A stretch of 15,546 nucleotides of DNA from JACPFJ01 sp041738275 (GCA_041738275.1 JBGSQD010000163.1:1-15546); one strand, 5' to 3'; numbered from the stretch's first letter, positions 6,111 through 13,642 are shown. Made by a program: numbers and translations. Notes: a model not told the origin generated them from the letters alone.

Positions 6111-7545
6111 TAGGCAAGTTTTGTAGCACAGATCGATATTCAACGCAAGCAGCCACAAAAGCCGGGGCAATCCCGGCATGACTGCCAAAATGCAGGTGGA
6201 TATAGGAAGCCAGGCAGTTGCGGAAACAATACCCTTCCCTGCCCAGCTCCTGCCCCTGACGTGTTACATGGTAACATCTCTGAATGTGTACAGGCATCTC
6301 CCCTATCTCCGAGTAATGGAACTCATGGCCACGAGCACTCCCTCCGGCAGAAGAAATAACCGAATCAGCCACTGACTCCACCTGCCGATATCCCAACGCC
6401 TTGCGCTTCGGCAGCATGCGGGCCCGCACAGGGAACACGCCAACAAAATCAGCGGGCGCCGCTGGTCCGACAGCCTCCATCCCCTCAGTCAGGTAGATGA
6501 ATCCGCCACACTCGGCATAAACCGGCATGTTGTTCTTGACGCTGGCCAGTATCGCCGCTCTCATGGCACCATTGGCTGCCAGCTGCTCGGCGAACAGCTC
6601 CGGATAGCCGCCAGGCAGGTAGATTCCGTTCAGATCCTTCGGCAGTTCACGATCATCAAGCGGAGAAAAGGCAACTATCTGAGCCCCTGCCTCACGCAGC
6701 AGGCGCAGGTTGTCCTCATATACGAAACAGAAGGCACGGTCTCTGGCCACGGCGATACGGACGCCACCCTCACCCCTACCCTCTCCCACATGGAGAGGGG
6801 GAAAAACATCTCCCCCCTTGATAAAGGGGGGCTGGGGGAAATTTGTCTTTAGCCCCAGCAACCCATCCAGATCCAGATGCTGTTCAGCCAGATCAGCCAG
6901 CCGTTCCAAATATTCCGGCGGCAGGGGATTGTCTTCCGCGGTAACCAGACCCAGGTGGCGGGAAGGGATTACCAGGGATTCATCACGGGGGATACAGCCA
7001 AAGACCGCAACCTGCGGCAGCGCCTCTGACATGGCTCGGCACAGCAACTCTCCATGTGTATCACTTCCAACGTTGTTAAAGATCACCCCGGCCAACCGGA
7101 CCTGGTGGTCATACTCGGCAAACCCCTTGACCAGGGCAGCGGCGCTAGCGGCCATGCCCCTCGCGTTTACCACCAGCAGCACCGGCTTGCCGGTTATGGC
7201 GGCAACCTGGGCGCTGCTTCCCTGGCCGGAAGAGGTGCCAATACCGTCAAACAGTCCCATTACCCCTTCGATAACCGCGACATCGGCTCCTGCTGAATGC
7301 AGGCGGAAAGTCCCGGCAACGAACTCCTCAGGACACATCCAGCCGTCAAGGTTGATTGATGGACGGCCGGTGACCAGGCAATGATAGCCGGGGTCGATAA
7401 AATCCGGGCCGCACTTGAAAGGCGCTACTGCAAGACCGCGTCGGCACAATGCCGCCATTATCGCCAGGGCTACAGTCGTCTTGCCGCTGCCGCTCTGTGG
7501 GGCAGCTATCAGGAAAGCAGCGGTTCTCATATTATTTTCTATCAT
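6055..7545 (-). CDS. cbiA: Cobyrinate a,c-diamide synthase (CbiA/CobB family)
   Basis: A glutamine-dependent amidotransferase that adds amide groups to carboxylates a and c of the corrin ring during B12 synthesis. The 496 residues hold an N-terminal P-loop domain (APQSGSGKTT, about 15-24, with DFIDPGYH near 45) and a C-terminal class I glutamine amidotransferase domain with the AECGG nucleophile C346 and a YIHLHFGSH segment near 448-456. Homologues are usually about 450-460 residues. The excess is explained by an in-frame repeat insertion of about 28 residues in the linker (near 234-261) and a C-terminal tail of about 25 residues that runs into the downstream riboswitch. The ATG at 7545 has GGAGG 8 nt upstream and overlaps the tonB stop as ATGA. 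A second ATG, five codons later, lacks a Shine-Dalgarno. Confidence 0.92.
   Translation of the reverse strand: MIENNMRTAAFLIAAPQSGSGKTTVALAIMAALCRRGLAVAPFKCGPDFIDPGYHCLVTGRPSINLDGWMCPEEFVAGTFRLHSAGADVAVIEGVMGLFDGIGTSSGQGSSAQVAAITGKPVLLVVNARGMAASAAALVKGFAEYDHQVRLAGVIFNNVGSDTHGELLCRAMSEALPQVAVFGCIPRDESLVIPSRHLGLVTAEDNPLPPEYLERLADLAEQHLDLDGLLGLKTNFPQPPFIKGGDVFPPLHVGEGRGEGGVRIAVARDRAFCFVYEDNLRLLREAGAQIVAFSPLDDRELPKDLNGIYLPGGYPELFAEQLAANGAMRAAILASVKNNMPVYAECGGFIYLTEGMEAVGPAAPADFVGVFPVRARMLPKRKALGYRQVESVADSVISSAGGSARGHEFHYSEIGEMPVHIQRCYHVTRQGQELGREGYCFRNCLASYIHLHFGSHAGIAPAFVAACVEYRSVLQNLPINFQSKGSRLKSGAAPQL
6120..6148 (-). promoter_or_regulatory. Candidate promoter for the riboswitch-cbiMN transcript, inside cbiA
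   Basis: On the minus strand, TTGCGT (6148-6143) and TACAAA (6125-6120) are separated by exactly 17 nt. Transcription would begin near 6113, a few bases before the P1 stem of the riboswitch. The hexamers are weak matches (3 and 4 of 6), so the support is mainly the position and spacing. Confidence 0.3.
6766..6842. repeat. Two-hairpin palindromic repeat inserted in the cbiA linker
   Basis: Two perfect inverted repeats lie side by side: CCCTCTCC (6779-6786) with GGAGAGGG (6792-6799), 5-nt loop; and CCCCCCTT (6812-6819) with AAGGGGGG (6824-6831), 4-nt loop. Flanking C- and G-runs (CCCTCACCCC before, CTGGGGGA after) match the look of dispersed intergenic repeats often seen in Geobacter-type and other bacterial genomes. 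In cbiA it reads through in frame as PQPPFIKGG and HVGEGRGEGG, low-complexity peptides typical of translated copies of such repeats. Exact ends are uncertain because no second copy is present in this window. Confidence 0.75.
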
Positions 7546-8375
7546 CGCAGTGCCCTCCGGGCTCCGCCATACTGAAAGAAGGCTATAAGGTTAAACTCAT
7601 CCTTGTCATACCCCTTGGGGAAGGAGCCAACCGGTCCGATCGCCTTGAGGGTCCTGATAACCTCATCATCCAGGATCCTGCTGCCGGAGCTTTCCAGCAA
7701 TTTGATCTGCATGATCTCTCCATTGCGGCTGAACGTGATCTTGACCGGGGTGACGCCCTCGATGCCGTTGCGGGCGGCCTCTGCAGGATAACGCCAGACA
7801 CCGTACACGGAGTTCTCGAATCTGCGTAAAAACGATCCAAACTGGATATCGTCGGTATTGAGGAAACGGGTTTCCCCTTCGGCAATCTCGTCTTCAAACT
7901 TCCGGCGATAGCTTTCCTCAAGCATTGCCATTTTGCCGGCACCTGGAAAGAGCTGCGGCTGGGCCTTCTGCGGTGTGGACTGCTGCCTGGGCTTCAGCAG
8001 CGTCGCGATCGATGATCCAGGCGCAACCTGGGTTTGGCGGCGATCTGCAGGTGCTTCACGCGGCAAGGCCTGTTGCGGCGGCTTGGCTTGCGGTCGGGGA
8101 ATTTCAGGGGCTTTGCGGTCGTGAAGATCCGTACCCCGCGGAGCGCTCTCCTGCTCCACACGAATCCTGCGATCGGAAAGGCGGGACACCTCCTGCTGTT
8201 GCTGTTTCTGAAGCTTAGGCTCCGGCACCTGCTGCAAATCAATGAAAACCGGCTCCTTGGCTGGTGCGGGTTTTTCTTCCGGCAGATAATACAGAAATGC
8301 AATCACTCCAATATGGATCAGGAGCGATAAGGCCAGCAGGTAAAGAAACGATTTTTCGATATAATTGTTTGGCAT
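7542..8375 (-). CDS. tonB: TonB family energy transducer
   Basis: A 277-residue inner-membrane protein that spans the periplasm and couples proton motive force to outer-membrane receptors. It has a short cytoplasmic start, one transmembrane helix (about 11-31), and a long Pro/Gln/Lys-rich periplasmic stretch (about 33-150). The C-terminal TonB domain (about 185-270) reads WRYPAEAARNGIEG, then TPVKITFSRNGEI and LLESSGSRILDDEV. The length is normal. The ATG has no clear Shine-Dalgarno, so the start is less certain than the frame. The stop overlaps the cbiA start as ATGA, so the two genes are translationally coupled, which suggests a corrinoid or cobalt receptor as the partner. No exbB, exbD or receptor gene is in the window. 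Confidence 0.87.
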   Translation of the reverse strand: MPNNYIEKSFLYLLALSLLIHIGVIAFLYYLPEEKPAPAKEPVFIDLQQVPEPKLQKQQQQEVSRLSDRRIRVEQESAPRGTDLHDRKAPEIPRPQAKPPQQALPREAPADRRQTQVAPGSSIATLLKPRQQSTPQKAQPQLFPGAGKMAMLEESYRRKFEDEIAEGETRFLNTDDIQFGSFLRRFENSVYGVWRYPAEAARNGIEGVTPVKITFSRNGEIMQIKLLESSGSRILDDEVIRTLKAIGPVGSFPKGYDKDEFNLIAFFQYGGARRALR

Positions 8376-8435
8376 GGATTGGTTTGCAGCTGTATCAAGC
8401 AGTTTAAGATTCGATACGAGGTAGATGTTATATTC

Positions 8436-9281
8436 TTACCACGCCATTGGGACAGCCTGAAAGCTCTCGTCATATTCACGAACATGATCGCCCTGCTTGT
8501 CGGTTTCCTTGCGAAGAAACTTCAGGATCTCCCGCAGACTCTCAAGGATAATATGTTCTCCCTTGGGAAATTCGGACGGGTCCAGCTCCAGGGTCACCGT
8601 ATCCTGATAATCGGTATTGCGCAAGTGATTCAGGAAGCGGGTCAGCGGCAGGATTCCGTGTCCGGGCAGCAGATGTTCGCGGCCATGGCCATAATCGGAG
8701 AAATGGATGTTCCTGATGCGGCCGGTTTCGTAGAACAGATAAAAGTCGTTGATGAAATTGGCCTTGCCTGACCCCATATGGGTGCAGTCAAAAGTCATGC
8801 TCAGGTTATGGTCTTTGATAAAATCAATCATGTGCTGGGTGGAAGAAAGGATGTGGGGATTGATCTTCATCTTACCCACCCAGGGCATATTCTCAATGGT
8901 AACAATTACCTGGCCTTCCAACCCCACCTCTTTCTGGAAATCATGGATGCTGTAGACCCAGCGCAGGAAACCGATCTCGAATCCCATCCACGAGGGTGGA
9001 TGAAAATTTACCAGGGGAATGCCGCATTCCGCTGCCAGGGTAACGCAACGTTTGAGAGAGTCCACCGGGCTACCCCAGCCATCCAGCGGCATAAACGGTG
9101 CGTGAAGGGAATGGATAGGGGTGATCTTTTGCAGGGACGTAATCAGCTTGATTGGGTTAACCTTCTGGAAGTCCTGATTGACGATCAACTCGACGCCATC
9201 AAAGCCAGCCTCTGCAGACAGCTCAAATATCCTGCGCATGGGCAGGATAAAGAGTGTGCCGGTCGACATGGTGATCAGCAT
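8436..9281 (-). CDS. Sugar phosphate isomerase/epimerase-like TIM-barrel protein
   Basis: A 281-residue xylose-isomerase-like TIM barrel (AP endonuclease 2 / sugar isomerase superfamily). The metal-site strands are recognisable: HSLHAPF, VNFHPP, TIENMP, MTFDCTHMG, NIHFSDYGHG and TLELDP. They supply the Glu, Asp and His ligands expected for a divalent metal. Substrate cannot be assigned. The frame is open 24 codons further up, overlapping the previous gene. The ATG at 9281 is preferred: AGGA lies 9 nt upstream, it starts 2 nt after the DUF294 gene stop, and the first beta strand follows at once. Tight spacing places it in the symporter/DUF294 operon; 60 nt separate it from tonB downstream. Confidence 0.82.
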   Translation of the reverse strand: MLITMSTGTLFILPMRRIFELSAEAGFDGVELIVNQDFQKVNPIKLITSLQKITPIHSLHAPFMPLDGWGSPVDSLKRCVTLAAECGIPLVNFHPPSWMGFEIGFLRWVYSIHDFQKEVGLEGQVIVTIENMPWVGKMKINPHILSSTQHMIDFIKDHNLSMTFDCTHMGSGKANFINDFYLFYETGRIRNIHFSDYGHGREHLLPGHGILPLTRFLNHLRNTDYQDTVTLELDPSEFPKGEHIILESLREILKFLRKETDKQGDHVREYDESFQAVPMAW

Positions 9282-9283
9282 AT

Positions 9284-10522
9284 TTACTGTTCCTGCCAAC
9301 TGCTGAACGTTATACCCACATGGCGCTGAAGAGTAACCACTGTTTCGAGACATTGCAGAAGTTCGTTCTGCCCGGCATCCGACAGGACAGAGGTATCGAT
9401 GCAGAGGCCATCCCAGCTGTCCCAGTGGGGATGCTTGGTGACCTCCTTACCCAGGCGCAGCTCATTGAACAGATGCCAGGCCTCCAGCAAGCGTTCCGCC
9501 ATGTCCACATTGAGCAGACCTCTGTAGAGCAATCCCCTGATGCGCATGGGTGTCTCGAGTGCGTCGAGTGCATGCATGAATGACAGAGCCGTAATACTGG
9601 CAGAAAGCGGCAACAGCGCATGATCCAGCAGTCCGAACAATCCACGGCAGGGCCCGCTCCGCTCCGTACGAATGCCGCCCATCAAGCCAATGCCGCTGGA
9701 CAGACTATGCAGCCGGGTTACAAGATTGTCCATGGCTGACCTGTTTACGGTCAGGAACCCCAGGCAGGCTGTCCGGAAATCAGCACCCACATTTGCTTCG
9801 TCATGCAGTACGGACTGATCAGCCAGACGCAGAATCTCGATCAACTCTGCCGACTCCCCGCTCTCCAGGCCGGCAATAATTCGCTGCCGCCATTGGGCGG
9901 AACTGCCGCGCCAGTCAGGGGTCCGGGGGGTTACCACCTCGTCCAGATGAAGACCAATCTCCTCGTAGACTTCGTGCAAGATCGGACCCAGCAGACCCAA
10001 GGACTGAGTCAGCGATGGATCGGGTTCGGCATGGATCAGCAACAATTGCAAACGGCAAAAGGGGGAAAACTCGTGGCGGCCTGTCGGCCCCATGGCAACC
10101 ACTGCCACGGGCGGGAGCATATTGGTGGCCACTCCGAGCCTGGCCTTGGCAATAGCGACTACAGATCCGCTTACAGCCATCAACAGCTCTAGACTGAGCT
10201 GAAAAAAAGCCGTGGCCGAGCGGTACAATCTGAAAAGCTCATAAGAAACAGTCCAGCACTCCACCATGAGCGCCCGAAGCGAGACAGGGTCATTGCTGGC
10301 CGCCACCTCGGCAATCAGCTGTTTCATACGGACAAGGCTGGCGTCATGATCAGCCGCACGCCGCTCCAGCTCGTGCCCGACATCCAGAATAAGTGCCTCG
10401 CTCTGTTCCGAGGTCAGGATGGCATCTCGTTTGCGAAGCTCCTCGTGGAACATTTTCCCAAAGTCTCCGGCCGCACGCCAAGCATTGAAATCTTTCCCTT
10501 TAGACGTGATAACGATTGACAT
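9284..10522 (-). CDS. DUF294-type protein with degenerate nucleotidyltransferase motif
   Basis: A 412-residue cytoplasmic protein related to the GlnD-like DUF294 nucleotidyltransferases that accompany VC_2705-type symporters. The N-terminal third (about 1-130) is helical. The nucleotidyltransferase segment begins near 140 but reads GPTGRHEF (145-152) and FCRLQLLLI (155-163), where active members have GSEGR...E and a TDQDNAL-type stretch. Both metal-binding aspartates are missing. The C-terminal part (about 285-405) matches DUF294_C: LLDHALLPLSASITALSFMH, then ETPMRIRGL and WHLFNELRL. The usual N-terminal cyclic-nucleotide-binding and CBS domains are absent. The ATG at 10522 follows GGAGGA and shares one base with the symporter stop (TAATG); a TTG at 10537 is also open. 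Probably a non-catalytic regulator of the symporter (inference). Confidence 0.75.
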   Translation of the reverse strand: MSIVITSKGKDFNAWRAAGDFGKMFHEELRKRDAILTSEQSEALILDVGHELERRAADHDASLVRMKQLIAEVAASNDPVSLRALMVECWTVSYELFRLYRSATAFFQLSLELLMAVSGSVVAIAKARLGVATNMLPPVAVVAMGPTGRHEFSPFCRLQLLLIHAEPDPSLTQSLGLLGPILHEVYEEIGLHLDEVVTPRTPDWRGSSAQWRQRIIAGLESGESAELIEILRLADQSVLHDEANVGADFRTACLGFLTVNRSAMDNLVTRLHSLSSGIGLMGGIRTERSGPCRGLFGLLDHALLPLSASITALSFMHALDALETPMRIRGLLYRGLLNVDMAERLLEAWHLFNELRLGKEVTKHPHWDSWDGLCIDTSVLSDAGQNELLQCLETVVTLQRHVGITFSSWQEQ

Positions 10523-12054
10523 TATTCCTCCGGACAATCATGTACGCTACGGCTCAAAAAGGAGCTAATCTCCGACGAAGGAGGTGCCGTCAGTAAAGAG
10601 ACTATGATCATGACGGCAATGACAACCGGCGCTCCCAGGAAAGCAGAGGATGTAGCCGGAAACAGCACGTGCAAAAGCGGTACGGAATCGCCTATCAGCA
10701 GCGGGGCAAAGGTGATCACAACCCCTGCCAGCATCCCGGTGATAACCCCGGCGGCATTGGCCCTGCCCCACCATATTCCCAACAGGAACGCCGGGAAGAT
10801 GGTGTTTCCGGCCAAGGCAAATGCCAGGGCGGCAATCTCTGCAATCATCATGCTGGTTTGCTGCACTGCCAGCAGTAGAGCAACTATCGCCAAAAGCAGG
10901 AAAAAACCTTTGGCAGCATAGACCTTGTCCCCTTCTGTTGCGCCGGGACGAATGAGGCGGGGGTAAATGTCGTAGGAGAAAGAGGCGGAACCGGTAAGCA
11001 TCAGCCCGGCAACGGTGGAAAAAGCGGCACTCATCCCGCCGGCCACCAAAAGGCCAGTCACCCATAGCGGCAGTCCGCCATTCTGGGCCGCCGAGAACAC
11101 GACCATATCAGCTGCGGCAAGATCAGAAGGATCAAAGAGAATGCCGTTGCGCGCCTCGAACAGCCGCGCCAGCACACCATACGCCGGGGCAGACCAGTAG
11201 ATCAGGGCAATGAAGAACAGACCCCATACCACCCCCCAGCGGGCGTCGCGGATGCCGGGTACCACGTAGAAGCGGGAAAGCACGTGAGGCAGTCCGGCGG
11301 TACCGAACATGAGCGAGAAACAAAGCGCAAGCCAGGCAAAAATGGAGTCACTGGTAAAAGGCTGCGACCAGACAAAGCCGAATTGCTGCTGTACATCGCT
11401 AATGGCCTCTCCGTATCCGAATTGCGGCAGCAACCAGAAATAGCCCAGCTTACGGGTCAACAGCATAAGCGGCAGAATAAATGTGATGATCAGTACGAAA
11501 TACTGAAGCTTCTGGTTGCGGGCCGTACCCAAAGCACCTGAAACAACTACAAAACTGACTAGCAAAGAGGCGCCGATGACCACCGCCGGAATATAGGCAA
11601 TGCCGAACAGCCACGAAACCATCAGGCCAATGCCGCGGAACTGGGCCACACTGTAAACGACGGCAATAACTATGGAAACAACTGCCGCCAGGGTGCGGGC
11701 CGTTTCTGATTCATAGCGAAAGCCGACAAAGTCGGGAGCGGTAAATTTGCCGAAGCGTCTGATCTGCGTGGCCATCAGCACCAGCAGCAACACGTAGCCG
11801 CCGGTCCAGCCAACCACGTAGGCCATGGCAAAGTATCCTTTGAGGTAGAACATCCCTGCCATACCCATAAAACTGGCAGCACTCATCCAGTTGCTGGCAA
11901 TGGCGGCACCGATACCGACCCGACCGGTGTAGCCACCGGCAAACCCGTATTCCGAGACCTGGTGTTTTCTGGTACGCAGTCCCGAGATCAGGAACAGGGC
12001 GAACATACCGGCCACAATAGCGATCGGAAGTAACTTTACCGTGGTTTCGCCCAT
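10522..12054 (-). CDS. Na+/solute symporter, large subunit (SSS family, VC_2705-like; probably acetate or similar)
   Basis: A 510-residue polytopic membrane protein with about 13 predicted helices, typical of the sodium:solute symporter family and closest in pattern to the VC_2705/ActP-like group. Recognisable segments are GFAGGYTGRVGIGAAIASNWMS in helix 2, the QFRGIG region, FGTAGLPHVLSRFY, and AGGMSAAFSTVAGL, which contributes to the Na+ site. The DUF4212 partner immediately upstream is characteristic of this subgroup. Family members carry small monocarboxylates such as acetate, pyruvate or lactate; the substrate here is inferred. The start is directly after the DUF4212 stop (TAGATG) with GGAGG 5 nt upstream. 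The stop is shared with the start of the DUF294 gene. Confidence 0.9.
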   Translation of the reverse strand: MGETTVKLLPIAIVAGMFALFLISGLRTRKHQVSEYGFAGGYTGRVGIGAAIASNWMSAASFMGMAGMFYLKGYFAMAYVVGWTGGYVLLLVLMATQIRRFGKFTAPDFVGFRYESETARTLAAVVSIVIAVVYSVAQFRGIGLMVSWLFGIAYIPAVVIGASLLVSFVVVSGALGTARNQKLQYFVLIITFILPLMLLTRKLGYFWLLPQFGYGEAISDVQQQFGFVWSQPFTSDSIFAWLALCFSLMFGTAGLPHVLSRFYVVPGIRDARWGVVWGLFFIALIYWSAPAYGVLARLFEARNGILFDPSDLAAADMVVFSAAQNGGLPLWVTGLLVAGGMSAAFSTVAGLMLTGSASFSYDIYPRLIRPGATEGDKVYAAKGFFLLLAIVALLLAVQQTSMMIAEIAALAFALAGNTIFPAFLLGIWWGRANAAGVITGMLAGVVITFAPLLIGDSVPLLHVLFPATSSAFLGAPVVIAVMIIVSLLTAPPSSEISSFLSRSVHDCPEE

Positions 12055-12399
12055 CTATTCCTCCCTATCAGAGCTGGAAGGCACCCGAAAACGCAGGGTA
12101 CCGTCCAGATCCCGCGCTGCGTAACGATCCATCCAGACATTGAACACCACACATTGGATTATAAACCACAACGGCAGAAACTGGCCGGTCAGCCAGAAGG
12201 GAATCCGCAGGTTGAAGAAGGTCCAATGCGACAAAGGGGCACCCTGTTGGGTGTGATCAATCAAAAAAACCACGATCTGGGAACCGATAATGCCGATCAG
12301 CCAACCTGCCAGCACCATCTTGATCACCATGGTTTCCCGCTTCATGGATGCGCCGCGTGGCCTGAAAATATTTACACTGTTGCGCTCTTTTTCCCGCAT
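12055..12399 (-). CDS. DUF4212 protein, symporter small subunit
   Basis: A 114-residue membrane protein with two hydrophobic helices (about 26-47 and 70-90), known as the small partner of VC_2705-type sodium symporters. The pattern is a basic N-terminus, a helix ending in VVFLIDHT, a short polar loop with PLSHW, then FWLTGQFLPLWFIIQCVVF and WMDRYA. The ATG at 12399 has a purine-rich GGGGGAAAGG upstream; an internal ATG at 12345 is possible but has no Shine-Dalgarno. The gene abuts the symporter with no gap, so the two are made together. Upstream, 61 nt separate it from trmB, with no terminator I can see. Confidence 0.85.
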   Translation of the reverse strand: MREKERNSVNIFRPRGASMKRETMVIKMVLAGWLIGIIGSQIVVFLIDHTQQGAPLSHWTFFNLRIPFWLTGQFLPLWFIIQCVVFNVWMDRYAARDLDGTLRFRVPSSSDREE

Positions 12400-12460
12400 A
12401 ACCTTTCCCCCGCTGGACTACGATAAAAACACCCTGATGAACAGGTCAAGTGCGTCAACG

Positions 12461-13078
12461 TCAGCATTTTCGATAATGGACGAAGTAAATCTGTTTTCCT
12501 TCCCCCATGAACTTCAGCATATACTTGGACAGGGGATATCCCGCAAGTTTATGCCGGTAATGGTCTGGTGCAAGCACATTCGCGAAAACCGCTACCTGGG
12601 GCATCAGTTCTGCCACATCCAGACCATAATCGACAAAGTCGGTGGCAAAGTAAAAATCGGCACCAGGCCGCATGAATCCGGCAAGAAAATCTACAAAATC
12701 AGTGTTTACCAGCCTGCGTTTGCGGTGGCGCTGCTTGGGCCAAGGATCAGGGCAGTTGATGATCACCGCCCGTAGCGATTCTCGCTGAATACAGCGCTCC
12801 AGAAAGGAGCGGGCTTCATCACGCACCACCCGCACGTTGTCCAGTCCCGCCTTGTCGATACGCTTGCAGGTCTTCAGGCAACCCTTATTGTAATAGTCTA
12901 TGGCGATAAAATTCCAGTCCGGATGCAGTACCGCCATCTGGGCCACAAAATCGCCCATGCCGCTGCCGATCTCCAGTGCCACGGGATTATCATTGCCGAA
13001 AATCTGTTGCCAGTCCGGCATGGTTGTCAGTAGTTCAGGCTCAAGAAAACGGGGAGACGTTATAGGGATCAGGTTCAC
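12461..13078 (-). CDS. trmB: tRNA (guanine-N7)-methyltransferase TrmB
   Basis: An S-adenosylmethionine-dependent enzyme that methylates G46 of tRNA to m7G. The SAM-binding motif LEIGSGMGDF (35-44) and the TrmB hallmark PDPWPKQRHRKRR (from residue 110) are clear, followed by FYFATD and the C-terminal GKQIYFVHY. The start is uncertain: the frame is open to a TTG at 13159, but that lacks a Shine-Dalgarno. The GTG at 13078 has GAGG 8 nt upstream and gives a 205-residue protein starting NLIPITSPRF, close to the family length. It could head the minus-strand operon, though its function is unrelated to the transport genes that follow. Confidence 0.9.
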   Translation of the reverse strand: MNLIPITSPRFLEPELLTTMPDWQQIFGNDNPVALEIGSGMGDFVAQMAVLHPDWNFIAIDYYNKGCLKTCKRIDKAGLDNVRVVRDEARSFLERCIQRESLRAVIINCPDPWPKQRHRKRRLVNTDFVDFLAGFMRPGADFYFATDFVDYGLDVAELMPQVAVFANVLAPDHYRHKLAGYPLSKYMLKFMGEGKQIYFVHYRKC

Positions 13079-13196
13079 AACATTCGCCTCAGTACTCTGT
13101 AATTGTCGTAAAATATCACAAGTCACGGCGACAATCACCGGTTTTTCGACTAAATACAAAATTTACACTCATATACTCCATATATTCGGTATAGTG

Positions 13197-13249
13197 TTGA
13201 TCACATCAAACCGCCATACCTGCTGCGGCAAAATCAAAGTACTTTTGAT
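13197..13249. promoter_or_regulatory. Two TTGAT/ATCAA inverted repeats in the divergent intergenic region
   Basis: TTGAT-N3-ATCAA (13197-13209) and ATCAAA-N5-TTTGAT (13233-13249) lie within 53 bp in the 230-nt region between trmB and the small membrane protein gene. The half-sites resemble FNR/CRP-family sites (TTGAT-N4-ATCAA), but the spacing does not match, so the binding factor is unknown. The rest of the 13079-13308 gap is AT-rich. TATGAT at 13283-13288 is a possible -10 for the rightward gene, without a good -35. Confidence 0.3.
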
Positions 13250-13308
13250 CTTAACATTATTCAGCAGTCATGGTATTAAAGGTATGATCTGCGACCTCAG
13301 GAGAAAGA

Positions 13309-13590
13309 ATGGAAATTTTAGGCGGTTTCATGGTGATGATGAGCATTCTCAGCTTCTTTATGGCAGTGGTATGGCTCGTCATGCCTTTTGTAGTATTCAC
13401 CATCAAGGGAAAGCTGGACAAGACTCTGGACGTTCTGGGCACGATTGAAAAACGCCTGGCCGACATGGAAGCAAAACTGGAAATCCTCCAGATAATGCAC
13501 CCCCCCTGCGCAGCACCACCTGCCAACGAAGTCAACACACCTTCCGAGCGCGTAGAAGACCCGCAGAGCACATCATTACCACTTGTCTGA
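13309..13590 (+). CDS. Small single-pass membrane protein with coiled coil
   Basis: A 93-residue protein, not assigned to a known family. One strongly hydrophobic helix spans about 7-32 (MVMMSILSFFMAVVWLVMPF). A predicted amphipathic coiled coil follows (about 34-62, with LDKTL, IEKRL, MEAKL and LEIL heptad-like repeats), then a Pro/Ser/Glu-rich tail containing one cysteine. AGGAG 5 nt before the ATG makes the start convincing, and the composition and codon use look like a real gene. It precedes fabI by 52 nt in the same direction. The anchor-plus-coiled-coil layout suggests a membrane-tethered partner or scaffold protein, but no function can be given. Confidence 0.75.
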   Translation: MEILGGFMVMMSILSFFMAVVWLVMPFVVFTIKGKLDKTLDVLGTIEKRLADMEAKLEILQIMHPPCAAPPANEVNTPSERVEDPQSTSLPLV

Positions 13591-13613
13591 AAAGCAATTT
13601 CTGTTACTATACG
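13583..13613 (+). promoter_or_regulatory. Possible promoter for fabI
   Basis: TTGTCT (13583-13588, overlapping the stop of the preceding gene) and TATACG (13608-13613) are 19 nt apart, 29 nt upstream of the fabI ATG. The spacing is longer than ideal and each hexamer matches only 4 of 6. fabI may equally be read from the preceding gene. Confidence 0.25.
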
Positions 13614-13642
13614 AGAATTCAATCTGATGGAGGTCGGTCTCA

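Noticed and set aside
6161..6177. GCCGGG-N5-CCCGGC hairpin followed by TTTTGT on the minus strand, resembling an intrinsic terminator near the end of cbiA
   Set aside because: It encodes part of the conserved SHAGIAPAFV segment, the U-tract is short, and the gene continues; a coincidence of coding sequence is likelier.
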